From the NCBI RefSeq assembly GCF_918741295.1, contig NZ_CAKKNB010000004.1:607830-671829 (forward strand): a stretch of DNA of 64,000 nt, written 5' to 3'. Source of the stretch: Aquabacterium sp. CECT 9606 (GTDB lineage: Bacteria > Pseudomonadota > Gammaproteobacteria > Burkholderiales > Burkholderiaceae_C). Positions 1 through 8,004 of the stretch are shown piece by piece (the stretch's first letter is position 1; each line of letters opens with the position of its first letter). The notes under the pieces were generated by a model. It did no database searches and was not told the DNA's origin. It was given only the letters and a program-made list of their open reading frames with translations. The translations under genes and the position numbers were made by a program.

Positions 1-927
1 AAGGTCAAGGGCCGCATCGAGATCAGCAACGATGAGCTGGACGACCTGGTGATCGCGCGCCCTGACGGCACGCCCACCTACAACTTCTGCGTGGTGATCG
101 ACGACCTTGACATGGCCATCACCCACGTGATCCGCGGTGACGACCATGTCAACAACACGCCGCGCCAGATCAACATCTTGCGCGCCTTGGGCCACGAGCC
201 ACCGGTCTATGCCCACTTGCCCACAGTGCTCAACGAGCAGGGCGAGAAGATGTCCAAGCGCCATGGTGCCAAGGCCGTCACGCAGTACCGCGATGAAGGC
301 TACCTGGCCGATGCCGTGGTGAACTACCTGGCCCGCCTGGGCTGGAGCCATGGTGACGACGAGATTTTCTCGCGCCAGCAACTGGTCGAGTGGTTCAACC
401 TGGATCACCTGGGCAAGAGCGCCGGCCAGTTCGACGAAGCCAAGCTGCGCTGGGTGGCCCAACAACACATGAAGACGACCGCCGACGAGGTGTTGGCGCC
501 CTTGGTGCGTGGTCAATGGGCGGCCCGCGGTGTGCAGGTGCCTGCCGCGCTGGCCTCGGGTGATTTGTTGAACCGTGCTTGCGCTCTGTTCAAGGATCGA
601 TGCTCGACCACGGTGGAATTGGCCGACTGGTTGTCCATGTATGTGACCGATGTGCAACCGCCTGCCGAAGAACTGGTCGCCCAGCTGACTGATGCCGTCA
701 AGCCCGCTGTGGCCGCCCTGCGCGAGCGCCTGGCCACTGTCACCTGGGACAAGGCCTCCATTGCGCTGGCCTTGAAAGAGACCCTGGCCCAGTTCAGCTT
801 GAAGATGCCCCAACTGGCCATCCCCGTGCGGCTGCTGGTGTGTGGTCGTTCGCAAACACCATCGGTCGATGCGGTGCTGGAGTTGTTCGAGCGTGAAAAC
901 GTGTTGAAACGTTTGCAGCTGACTTGA
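1..927 (+). CDS. gltX: Glutamyl-tRNA synthetase, C-terminal part (5' truncated by window edge)
   Basis: Class I aminoacyl-tRNA synthetase that charges tRNA-Glu with glutamate in the cytoplasm. The reading frame is open from base 1 and ends at TGA 925-927, so the N-terminal Rossmann half with the HIGH motif lies outside the window. What is visible is the end of the catalytic domain ([14 protein letters not shown]), the KMSKS-type loop as EKMSKRHG at about bases 244-267, and the helical anticodon-binding C-terminal domain. A tRNA-Glu gene lies just downstream in the following tRNA array. The stop codon overlaps a probable promoter for that array. Assignment is firm; only the start is missing. 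Confidence 0.96.
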   Translation, partial: KVKGRIEISNDELDDLVIARPDGTPTYNFCVVIDDLDMAITHVIRGDDHVNNTPRQINILRALGHEPPVYAHLPTVLNEQGEKMSKRHGAKAVTQYRDEGYLADAVVNYLARLGWSHGDDEIFSRQQLVEWFNLDHLGKSAGQFDEAKLRWVAQQHMKTTADEVLAPLVRGQWAARGVQVPAALASGDLLNRACALFKDRCSTTVELADWLSMYVTDVQPPAEELVAQLTDAVKPAVAALRERLATVTWDKASIALALKETLAQFSLKMPQLAIPVRLLVCGRSQTPSVDAVLELFERENVLKRLQLT

Positions 928-953
928 TAAAACGTCAAAAATCGATGTATACT
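924..953 (+). promoter_or_regulatory. Probable sigma70 promoter of the tRNA array
   Basis: A TTGATA box (924-929) is followed after 18 bases by TATACT (948-953). Both are close to the sigma70 consensus. The -35 box overlaps the gltX stop codon, and the predicted start lies about 80 bases before the first tRNA-Ala, as expected for a stable-RNA operon. Confidence 0.6.
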
Positions 954-1043
954 TTTGGTCTTGCTTGAACGACGCTTTGTTTAGTCAAAGCAGCCGGGCA
1001 GACCAACAAAATGGTGGAATGTTGAAAAACAGAAACCGTTGAC

Positions 1044-1119
<76 letters not shown>

Positions 1120-1176
1120 AATTTGGTGTCTGGTGTGCTTTGAAAAGCGAAGTGTCGAACAGGTAGAAAAGATTTT

Positions 1177-1252
1177 GTCTCCTTCGTCTAGAGGCCTAGG
1201 ACACCACCCTTTCACGGTGGCTACAGGGGTTCGAATCCCCTAGGAGACGCCA
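1177..1252 (+). tRNA. tRNA-Glu (UUC), copy 1
   Basis: A 76-nt cloverleaf. The acceptor GTCTCCT pairs with AGGAGAC, the anticodon loop CTTTCAC gives UUC, the T arm is GGGGTTCGAATCCCC, and CCA is encoded. The same gene recurs at 1580. Confidence 0.95.
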
Positions 1253-1276
1253 GTTAGTTGTCAGTTAAACCACTGC

Positions 1277-1353
1277 GGAGTGGTAGTTCAGTTGGTTAGA
1301 ATACCGGCCTGTCACGCCGGGGGTCGCGGGTTCGAGTCCCGTCCACTCCGCCA
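1277..1353 (+). tRNA. tRNA-Asp (GUC), copy 1
   Basis: A 77-nt cloverleaf. The acceptor GGAGTGG pairs with CCACTCC, the anticodon stem-loop CGGCCTGTCACGCCG gives anticodon GUC, discriminator G, and CCA is encoded. The same gene recurs at 1679. Confidence 0.95.
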
Positions 1354-1441
1354 TGTTGATTGACGAGTTGATTTTGTTGGGAACAAGTCTCGGTGCCAGT
1401 TTGTCGCCCTGCCGTGCAAGTCACCGCAAGTGAACCACGAT

Positions 1442-1517
<76 letters not shown>

Positions 1518-1579
1518 TTCAAAAGGTGGCGTCAAATGGGCGGCTTGGTTTGTTCCCGAGCGTTGAGTTATGAGGACGA

Positions 1580-1655
1580 GTCTCCTTCGTCTAGAGGCCT
1601 AGGACACCACCCTTTCACGGTGGCTACAGGGGTTCGAATCCCCTAGGAGACGCCA
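1580..1655 (+). tRNA. tRNA-Glu (UUC), copy 2
   Basis: Appears identical over the mature tRNA to the copy at 1177-1252, with anticodon UUC and encoded CCA. Confidence 0.95.
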
Positions 1656-1678
1656 GTTTTTGTCAGTTAAACCACTGC

Positions 1679-1755
1679 GGAGTGGTAGTTCAGTTGGTTA
1701 GAATACCGGCCTGTCACGCCGGGGGTCGCGGGTTCGAGTCCCGTCCACTCCGCCA
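1679..1755 (+). tRNA. tRNA-Asp (GUC), copy 2
   Basis: Appears identical over the mature tRNA to the copy at 1277-1353, with anticodon GUC and encoded CCA. It is the last gene of the array, directly followed by a terminator. Confidence 0.95.
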
Positions 1756-1761
1756 AAATGC

Positions 1762-1795
1762 AAAGCCCTGATGCGCAAGCATCAGGGCTTTTTGC
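1762..1795 (+). terminator. Rho-independent terminator of the tRNA array
   Basis: A perfect stem, AAAGCCCTGATGC (1762-1774) with GCATCAGGGCTTT (1779-1791), has a GCAA tetraloop and is followed by further T residues. Confidence 0.9.
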
Positions 1796-1801
1796 ATTGA
1801 T

Positions 1802-2770
1802 TCACGGTTGCCGTGTCGCTTCAGGCTTCACCTCTAAAGGGGTGCGGTGTTGCTTTCGATATGCTCCTGGCGGGATTCCGAAATGGTTGTTGAACGCCAG
1901 ATGCAGGCCCACGACGCTTTCATAGCCGATGCGCTCGGCGATGTCGCTCAAAGGCAGAGAGGTCGTGTTGAGAAGGCGTTGCGCTTCGGCTAGGCGGTGA
2001 CGCACCAGGTGCTGCCGAGGGGTCTCGCCCACCAACTCCTTGAAGGTGCGTGCGAAGGACGACCGGGAGACCCCGGCCTCCTCGGCCAATGAGTCGAGGG
2101 TCCACTGTCTGGCGAAGTCCTCATGCATCGCCATGAGCGCCTGGCCAATGCCCTGGTGCTGCAGCGCGATGGAAAAGCGGCTGAAACGGCCCGCATCCCG
2201 CATCGCCACCCGAAGTCCCAGCACATACACGAGCTCGAAACCATGCACGAGCACGACATTGCGCCCCTCGCCATATACCTTTAATTCACTTTTCACGCCA
2301 TCCAGGGTGTGGGAAAGCAATGGTTCTGTTTCAATTTGTGCCGCCGAAATGATCATCAGCGGCGGTAATAGCTGGTATATGAGCCGGACGCTGTCGGCTT
2401 CGAAATGCAGGCCCGCGCACAGCATTTGGTTTTTTCGGCCTCCGCCACCAAACTGCAGGACGCTGAATTTCTCGGCGCTTCTTTCGGGCAGCAGGTCCTT
2501 CAGTTCCTGGGGCTTGCTATTCAAGGCGTCGCCAATGGAATGGCCTTGCCCGCGGGGGAACATCGCCAGATCGCCTTCATGGAGGGTCACGGGCTCGCGC
2601 CCCTCCATTTGGATCACGGCATCGCCTTGAATCATGTAATGAAGCAGTGCGCAGGACTCCTGCTCGCCCTGGATGGCCCAGGGGGTGGTCGTTTGCCATT
2701 CACTGACAAATATACCCTGGAGGCGCAGGCGGTCAAACACATATGACAAAACGTCTGCAGGCCGTTTCAT
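1802..2770 (-). CDS. AraC-family transcriptional regulator with N-terminal cupin domain
   Basis: A predicted DNA-binding regulator of 322 residues. The N-terminal half is a cupin sensing domain of the AraC-binding-like type (GDAVIQMEG, HEGDLAMFPRGQGHS). The C-terminal half, about residues 215-310, carries two helix-turn-helix units (LDSLAEEAGVSRSSFARTFK and LSDIAERIGYESVVGLHLAF). ATG at 2770 is the only well-placed start. It is divergent from the NmrA-type gene at 2865, with an 18-bp palindrome (2774-2791) in the shared 94-bp gap, so it probably controls that gene. The effector is unknown. A role in regulating the downstream indole cluster is possible but not supported by the sequence. Confidence 0.88.
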   Translation of the reverse strand: MKRPADVLSYVFDRLRLQGIFVSEWQTTTPWAIQGEQESCALLHYMIQGDAVIQMEGREPVTLHEGDLAMFPRGQGHSIGDALNSKPQELKDLLPERSAEKFSVLQFGGGGRKNQMLCAGLHFEADSVRLIYQLLPPLMIISAAQIETEPLLSHTLDGVKSELKVYGEGRNVVLVHGFELVYVLGLRVAMRDAGRFSRFSIALQHQGIGQALMAMHEDFARQWTLDSLAEEAGVSRSSFARTFKELVGETPRQHLVRHRLAEAQRLLNTTSLPLSDIAERIGYESVVGLHLAFNNHFGIPPGAYRKQHRTPLEVKPEATRQP

Positions 2771-2773
2771 GGA

Positions 2774-2791
2774 CGAATTTTAATTAATTCG
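2774..2791. promoter_or_regulatory. Palindrome in the AraC/NmrA divergent promoter region
   Basis: Inverted repeat CGAATT-TTAATT-AATTCG, with perfect 6-bp arms, lies 3 bases upstream of the araC-type start codon. It is a candidate operator for the regulator or an overlapping AT-rich promoter. Confidence 0.4.
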
Positions 2792-2864
2792 AGCCTTCTG
2801 ATTATTGTGTGCATGAAACCCCCTTAATAAAATTTGAAAACTACTTACGAATGAGGGCGATTCT

Positions 2865-3776
2865 ATGTCCAGTCAACAGATACAACAACATTTGGTCCTT
2901 GGTGGTTCCGGTGCGCAAGGTTCGGCCATCGCCCGCGAATTGCTGGGGCGGGGGCAACAGGTCAAGGTGCTGGTGCGGTCCGAAGCCGGCCCTGTGCCCG
3001 CAGGCGCACAACGGGTGGTGGCGGATCTTGCGGACGGCGATGCCCTCCTCGAAGCTTTCAAGGGCGTGACCCACCTCACGGTGACTTTGCCGCTGGAATA
3101 CAACCCCGAGGTGACAGACGCCTATGCCATGAACATCTCACGGGCTGCTGAGCGAAACCACGTGCGGCGCATCGTCTTCAATGCCAACACGCGAACGCCC
3201 CATGTGCGGTCCGATGTGGCTGCCTTCGACACACGCAATGGCGCCGACGCCATCCTGCGCGCCAGCAGCGTCGAGATTGTCACGCTGAAGCCTTCCATTT
3301 ACCTTGAGAACCTGCTGGCGCCGCCCAGCCTGGCCGGCATGCAGGAGCACGGCCAATTGCATTACCCACTGCCGGCGCAGACCCGGGTGTCATGGCTCTC
3401 GTTGGCCGACCTCGGGCGGGCCGTGGTGGCAGCCCACTCGCTGGACAATGTGCCGGCCGCCCCTGTGCTCATCGGGTCGAGCCCGTTGCAGGGCCATGAA
3501 CTTGCCGCGCAGTTGTCCGAAGCGGTGGGTCGTCCCCTCAGCTATGTGCCGCTTCCGCCCGATGTGTTCGAGCAGTCCCTGGTCGCCTTCATCGGACCGA
3601 AGAGCGCGGCCGGCGTGGCAGGGATCTACCACTGGGCCTTCCGGCATCCCGACACCACGCTGTTCGCAACCGGAGATGCCGGCGAGCAGTTGGATCAATC
3701 TTTGTTGCCGCAGGCGCTGACGCCTCGGGCGTGGTCACTTGGGCAGCCTTGGTCGCGTGCCAGGCCGGCTGCCTGA
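2865..3776 (+). CDS. NmrA-type NAD(P)-binding oxidoreductase/sensor protein
   Basis: A cytoplasmic Rossmann-fold protein of 303 residues in the atypical short-chain dehydrogenase group. The dinucleotide-binding loop is LGGSGAQGSAIA near the N-terminus. The rest follows the NmrA/azoreductase pattern (RIVFNANTRTPH, SWLSLADLGRAVV), without a clear Tyr-x-x-x-Lys catalytic pair. Such proteins are either quinone or azo reductases or redox-sensing regulators. The AraC-type gene is divergent from it, a common arrangement for this family. The gap to the next gene is 56 bases. Substrate unknown. Confidence 0.8.
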   Translation: MSSQQIQQHLVLGGSGAQGSAIARELLGRGQQVKVLVRSEAGPVPAGAQRVVADLADGDALLEAFKGVTHLTVTLPLEYNPEVTDAYAMNISRAAERNHVRRIVFNANTRTPHVRSDVAAFDTRNGADAILRASSVEIVTLKPSIYLENLLAPPSLAGMQEHGQLHYPLPAQTRVSWLSLADLGRAVVAAHSLDNVPAAPVLIGSSPLQGHELAAQLSEAVGRPLSYVPLPPDVFEQSLVAFIGPKSAAGVAGIYHWAFRHPDTTLFATGDAGEQLDQSLLPQALTPRAWSLGQPWSRARPAA

Positions 3777-3832
3777 TTCTCCCAATCGCAACACTTTCAC
3801 CCAACCTTTCACGAACGAGTGAGGAAGCCGCA

Positions 3833-5011
3833 ATGAAACGATCCCCCATGGTCTCCAAAGGCCGGTTCTCCCTGGCCGCTCTGGCGCTGATCCTGCACAC
3901 CGCGCTGCCGTCCGCGGCATGGGCCCACGCCGGTCCACATGGCGGCGTAGACACGTCGCCGGAGCCGAGTGGTCCCAGTCCCTTCACGGTGCTGGCCGAG
4001 GGGCTCTCGAATCCTCGGGGCATCGCTATCGACGAATCATCCGGGTCTCCCGTCGTCTACGTGACGGAAGCCGGCAACGGTGGCAAGGGCGGAGTCTGTC
4101 TAACCAGTGCCAATGGCGACTACGACGATTGCTATGGTCCGTCTGGCGCCATTGCCCGGGTGTCGAATGGCCAGGTTGAACGCGTCATCAAGAATCTGCC
4201 TTCCATCGCGGGGCCCAACGGTGGTTTCGCCATCGGACCTTCCCGGATCAAGCTGCTGGGTCCTTCAGTGCTCTTCACCGTGGCGAACTACGGGGATCCG
4301 GAACAACGTGGCCAACTGGCTTCGGCCGACAAGCGTTTCGGTCACGTGTTGTGGCATTCGCTGACGACACCGTCCATTTCCTTCGATGTGGCGAACCTGT
4401 CAGCCTTTGAAGACGCCCACAATCCCGATGGAGGCGAACTGGAGAGCAATCCTTCCGGCCTCGCTTTCTCCCGCCACGGCTTGATCGCCACCGATGCGGG
4501 CGCCAACGACGTGCTGAAGATCCGATTCGACGGTCAGGTCAGCGCGAGGTACGCATTTCCTGAACGGCACTTCCCAGCGCCGGCCGACCTGGGGCTACCT
4601 GCCGGTGCCACCTTGCCGGTGCAGTCCGTGCCGACGGCGGTGGTCGTCGGCCCCGATGGCGCGCATTTCGTGGCCGAGTTCACCGGTTTCCCTTATCCCA
4701 AGGGCGCGGCGCGGGTTTTCCGCTTCGGCGCCAGTGGCGCACCAACCGTGTTCGCCGACAACTTCTCGAACATCATCGACCTGACGTTTGGCCCTGACGG
4801 CAGCCTCTATGTCCTGGAGTTGGCGCACAACGGTCTGACATCGGGGGATGTGACCGGCGCTGTGACGCGGATCCTGCCAAACGGGACTCGGACCAAGGTG
4901 GCCTCGACGGGCCTGGCCTATCCCACCGCCATCGCTGTTGACCGCAGTGGGCGCATCTACGTGACCAACTACGGCACGCATGGCAGCAAGGCGCAGCTCG
5001 TTCGCTTTTGA
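3833..5011 (+). CDS. ScyD/ScyE-family secreted beta-propeller-like protein
   Basis: A protein of 392 residues with a cleavable signal peptide (MKRSPMVSKGRFSL, hydrophobic core, cleavage near AAWA-HA), so it acts in the periplasm or outside the cell. The mature part shows NHL/SMP-30-type repeats (LSNPRGIAIDESSGSPVVYV, FGPDGSLYVLE, YPTAIAVDRSGRIYVTNYG), typical of the ScyD/ScyE family first described in scytonemin clusters, where its exact role is unresolved. I chose ATG 3833 over upstream in-frame starts because it opens a good signal peptide and follows GAGGAAG. The ScyC-like gene starts 32 bases downstream, which supports a shared pathway. Confidence 0.82.
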   Translation: MKRSPMVSKGRFSLAALALILHTALPSAAWAHAGPHGGVDTSPEPSGPSPFTVLAEGLSNPRGIAIDESSGSPVVYVTEAGNGGKGGVCLTSANGDYDDCYGPSGAIARVSNGQVERVIKNLPSIAGPNGGFAIGPSRIKLLGPSVLFTVANYGDPEQRGQLASADKRFGHVLWHSLTTPSISFDVANLSAFEDAHNPDGGELESNPSGLAFSRHGLIATDAGANDVLKIRFDGQVSARYAFPERHFPAPADLGLPAGATLPVQSVPTAVVVGPDGAHFVAEFTGFPYPKGAARVFRFGASGAPTVFADNFSNIIDLTFGPDGSLYVLELAHNGLTSGDVTGAVTRILPNGTRTKVASTGLAYPTAIAVDRSGRIYVTNYGTHGSKAQLVRF

Positions 5012-5043
5012 GCGGCTGCAGCAGGCACGGTGGAGGAGGGTGC

Positions 5044-6033
5044 ATGGAAAAGCATACCGTGCCGGTGTCCGTTCACGTCGGGGTGGAGGTGGCCAGGGCC
5101 TTTTCCTTCCTGTCCGACCTGAATCATCTGTCGATGTGGACGCTGGGCACCCGGGTGCACGAGCAGATCGCGGCCAACACGTGGATTGGCGAGGTGACGG
5201 CATCCGGCCAACGCATCTACATGCGGGTTGCAACGCTGGCGCATCCCGAGGTGCCCATGCTCGAGTGGCAGTGTGGCAAGAGCATGGATCACCTGTCGGT
5301 GGTCCATCGGCTGTGCCTTCTGCCCGCCTCAGACGGCGGGGTGCACGTGCATTGGATCAGCTTCAAGCGTCCGGACGTGGAAACGACGTTGGGCCAGCAA
5401 GGCTTCGACGCCATCGCGCACCGGGCCGAGTTGCTGCGTCTCAAAGCGGTGTTGGAGCGGGATAACGGCCGGACCGCCCCTGTTGTCACACCCGAGCATT
5501 TGTTGGCCTGTTCGGTGTTCGTTGACGCGCCTGCCGCCCTGATCGCGGCTTACCTGGCCGACCTGGGTAACGCGGCCCACTGGGCAGCTCAATGGGAACA
5601 GGTGACGAGACCGGAAAAGCGTCGCTTGGCCGATGAGTCCGGGTCCTTGAAGGAGGGCTGTTTTCGCGATGCGTACAGCCGGGCGTTCAAGGCCTCATCC
5701 TCGGTGAACGACCATGCGGATTTGGGACAGGTGGTGCTGATGCGGACCACAGGCAGCGTGCCAGGCGCGGCATGTCCATGGTCTCCTCCGCTTCTTCAGG
5801 TGTTTGCTGTCCTGCCCTGTGCCCATGTGCTGGGTGTGCCGTCCGCGCAAGGTTGTGTCCTGCACCGCATCGCGCCAACGCGGCTGACTGGCGCCGCGCA
5901 TGGCGACGGGATCGCGGCGATGCGGGGCGAAAGCCTGGGCATCAAGCGGCGGGTAGAGATGCTGTCGGGGCGTTCCGAACGTTTCGCCGATGGCCTCAGT
6001 TACACCACCGCACTGGCGACAGCGCACGCCTGA
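5044..6033 (+). CDS. ScyC-like protein with two START/SRPBCC-like halves (putative cyclase)
   Basis: A protein of 329 residues starting at ATG 5044 behind a strong GGAGGAGGG site. It appears to contain two similar halves, each opening like a ligand-binding START/SRPBCC fold (VEVARAFSFLSDLNHLSMWT near residue 14; VDAPAALIAAYLADLGNAAHW near residue 165). Length, the MEK-T opening, a DLxxLxxWTL segment and an HWISF segment match my recollection of ScyC, the enzyme that cyclises and decarboxylates the indole-phenol intermediate in scytonemin synthesis. That comparison is from memory and needs a search. It sits between the ScyD/E-like and DsbA-like genes, the same company ScyC keeps in cyanobacteria. 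Otherwise it is an unassigned SRPBCC protein. Confidence 0.6.
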   Translation: MEKHTVPVSVHVGVEVARAFSFLSDLNHLSMWTLGTRVHEQIAANTWIGEVTASGQRIYMRVATLAHPEVPMLEWQCGKSMDHLSVVHRLCLLPASDGGVHVHWISFKRPDVETTLGQQGFDAIAHRAELLRLKAVLERDNGRTAPVVTPEHLLACSVFVDAPAALIAAYLADLGNAAHWAAQWEQVTRPEKRRLADESGSLKEGCFRDAYSRAFKASSSVNDHADLGQVVLMRTTGSVPGAACPWSPPLLQVFAVLPCAHVLGVPSAQGCVLHRIAPTRLTGAAHGDGIAAMRGESLGIKRRVEMLSGRSERFADGLSYTTALATAHA

Positions 6034-6088
6034 ACCGGGTCACCGGTCGGCGTTCGCTCTTCTTTTTCTTCTCCGTACAGAGGCTGTG

Positions 6089-6724
6089 ATGAATACAGAA
6101 GATGTTGTCGAAATCGAGGTTTTCTATGACTTGGTCTGCCCCTTCTGCCTGATTGGCAAGACGCAGCTCGATGCGGCGTTGGCAACATTGGGCCGCGAGG
6201 TGCGCGTGCGCTGGTCACCCTACCTGCTGGACCCCCAACTGCCCGAGGGCGGTTTGCCTTTCCAGCGCTACCACCGCATGAAATACGGCGAACGGGCACG
6301 GCCCATGCAGCAGCAGGTCGAACGCATCGGACAGCGCTTGGGCATCCCCTTCGATTTCCTGAAGTTGTCCCGCTACCCGCAAACGCTGGATGGCCATCGC
6401 GCGGTGCGTCTGGCCGCCGAGCATGGTCAGGCGGGCGCCATGGTCGAAGTGCTGCTGCGGGCTTATTTCCTGGAGGACCAGGACATCGGCCGGCCCGAGG
6501 TGCTGGCCGCGCTGGCCGAAAGCCGTTTGGGACTGCCCGGCCAAGCGTTCGCGCAGCGCCTGGCTTCCGACTGGCAGCGCGACGAGGTGCGCGCGGATCA
6601 ACGCCGATCCGTGCAACTGGGGGTCCGCTCTGTCCCGTCTTATCGGCTTGGCGGTCGGTACATCGAGCACACCGATGACCTTGTGAACATCCTGTCGGGC
6701 GCCTTGCCCGCCCCGACGCATTGA
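6089..6724 (+). CDS. DsbA/FrnE-family thiol-disulfide oxidoreductase
   Basis: A thioredoxin-fold protein of 211 residues with the active-site motif CPFC at residues 17-20 (VEIEVFYDLVCPFCLIG), a long helical insertion, and the cis-proline segment GVRSVPSYRL near the C-terminus. No signal peptide is present, as in FrnE-type cytoplasmic members (2-hydroxychromene-2-carboxylate isomerase/DsbA superfamily). ATG 6089 is chosen because upstream in-frame codons read into low-quality sequence. The stop overlaps the region where eboD begins. A DsbA-type gene also occurs in cyanobacterial scytonemin loci. A redox step or isomerisation in the pathway is an inference. Confidence 0.8.
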   Translation: MNTEDVVEIEVFYDLVCPFCLIGKTQLDAALATLGREVRVRWSPYLLDPQLPEGGLPFQRYHRMKYGERARPMQQQVERIGQRLGIPFDFLKLSRYPQTLDGHRAVRLAAEHGQAGAMVEVLLRAYFLEDQDIGRPEVLAALAESRLGLPGQAFAQRLASDWQRDEVRADQRRSVQLGVRSVPSYRLGGRYIEHTDDLVNILSGALPAPTH

Positions 6725-6735
6725 GTACCACCGAT

Positions 6736-8004
6736 ATGAGCTTCGTCCTGACGCAACGCACGTCCCAGTTCAACGGCATCGTCCCGCGCAGCCCGGAGGA
6801 GGCGCCGCATCACGTGGCCTTGCCTGCCCCCGACATGGTTGAGCAACGCTTCAGCGTGCCTTTCGATTTCCCTGTCTATTTCACCGATGGCATCTTGCGT
6901 GATCCGGACAACATGGTGCTGCGGCAAGCCATCAGCCGCAAGGAGCCGGGACGGCGTCACCGTTTCGCGGTCGTGCTCGACAGCCAAGTGGCGCAGGCCG
7001 ACCCGACCTTGGTATGCGGATTCCAGGCCTATGCCTGTCGGCATGCCGACGCCCTGGATCTGGTGGCTGCGCCGCTTCTGGTCAAGGGCGGCGAACTGAT
7101 CAAGAACGACCACCATGCCGTCCTGGGGCTTCAGACCATGCTGCACAAGCTTCGCATGGACCGCCACTCCTGCCTGGTCATCGTAGGGGGCGGCTCGGTG
7201 CTGGACATGGCCGGCTATGCCGCGGCCACCACGCACCGGGGCATCCGTGTGATCCGTGTGCCTACCACGGTGCTGGCGCAAAACGATTCGGGTGTTGGCG
7301 TGAAGACGGCGATCAACGCGTTCGGTGCCAAGAATTTCCTGGGGACCTTCACGCCGCCATTCGCGGTCATCAACGACCATGGCTTCATTGCCACGCTGCC
7401 GGAACGCGATCGCATCGCGGGCATGGCCGAGGCGGTGAAGGTGGCGGCGATCCGTGACGGAGGGTTTTTTGAATGGTTGGAAAAAAACGTCGAACGCTTG
7501 CGCAGCTTCGAGCCACAGGCCATGCGCTGGATGATCCGCCGCTGTGCGGAACTGCACTTGCGCCACATTGGGCAAGGCGGCGATCCCTTCGAGTTCGGCA
7601 GTGCCAGGCCCCTTGACTTTGGGCATTGGGCTGCGCACAAGCTGGAGAACCTCAGCGGCTACACGCTCACGCACGGTGAGGCGGTGGCCATCGGCCTGGC
7701 CCTCGACACCCGCTATGCCGTCATGACGGGCCTGCTTCCGGAGGTCCAGGGGGAACGGCTCCACCACTTGCTGGAGCGGCTCGGGTTCAAGTTGTGGCAC
7801 GAGGCCTTCGAGCTGCAGGATGCGCAAGGGCGGAGGCAGGTCATGGCCGGGCTCGCGGAGTTCCAGGAACACCTTGGCGGCGACCTGACCGTGACGATGC
7901 TGGACGCCATCGGCTGCGGGCGGGAAATCCATGAGGTTCGCCATCCCATGATGAATGCCTGCATCGATTGGCTGCGCGCGCGGAACCACGCACGATGCGC
8001 TTGA
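6736..8004 (+). CDS. eboD: EboD, 3-dehydroquinate synthase-like sugar-phosphate cyclase
   Basis: A 422-residue member of the dehydroquinate synthase fold. Visible are the NAD-binding GGGSVLDMAGYAAA, PTTVLAQNDSGVGVK, and the metal-site segments GMAEAVKVAAI, FGHWAAHKLE and LTHGEAVAIGL, which supply the Glu and His ligands. It belongs to the ebo version of the family, a divergent cyclase conserved with eboA-F and needed for precursor handling in scytonemin producers; its substrate is unknown. The frame is also open from TTG 6721, which would overlap dsbA, but ATG 6736 is the simpler start. It overlaps eboE by 10 bases. Confidence 0.88.
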   Translation: MSFVLTQRTSQFNGIVPRSPEEAPHHVALPAPDMVEQRFSVPFDFPVYFTDGILRDPDNMVLRQAISRKEPGRRHRFAVVLDSQVAQADPTLVCGFQAYACRHADALDLVAAPLLVKGGELIKNDHHAVLGLQTMLHKLRMDRHSCLVIVGGGSVLDMAGYAAATTHRGIRVIRVPTTVLAQNDSGVGVKTAINAFGAKNFLGTFTPPFAVINDHGFIATLPERDRIAGMAEAVKVAAIRDGGFFEWLEKNVERLRSFEPQAMRWMIRRCAELHLRHIGQGGDPFEFGSARPLDFGHWAAHKLENLSGYTLTHGEAVAIGLALDTRYAVMTGLLPEVQGERLHHLLERLGFKLWHEAFELQDAQGRRQVMAGLAEFQEHLGGDLTVTMLDAIGCGREIHEVRHPMMNACIDWLRARNHARCA

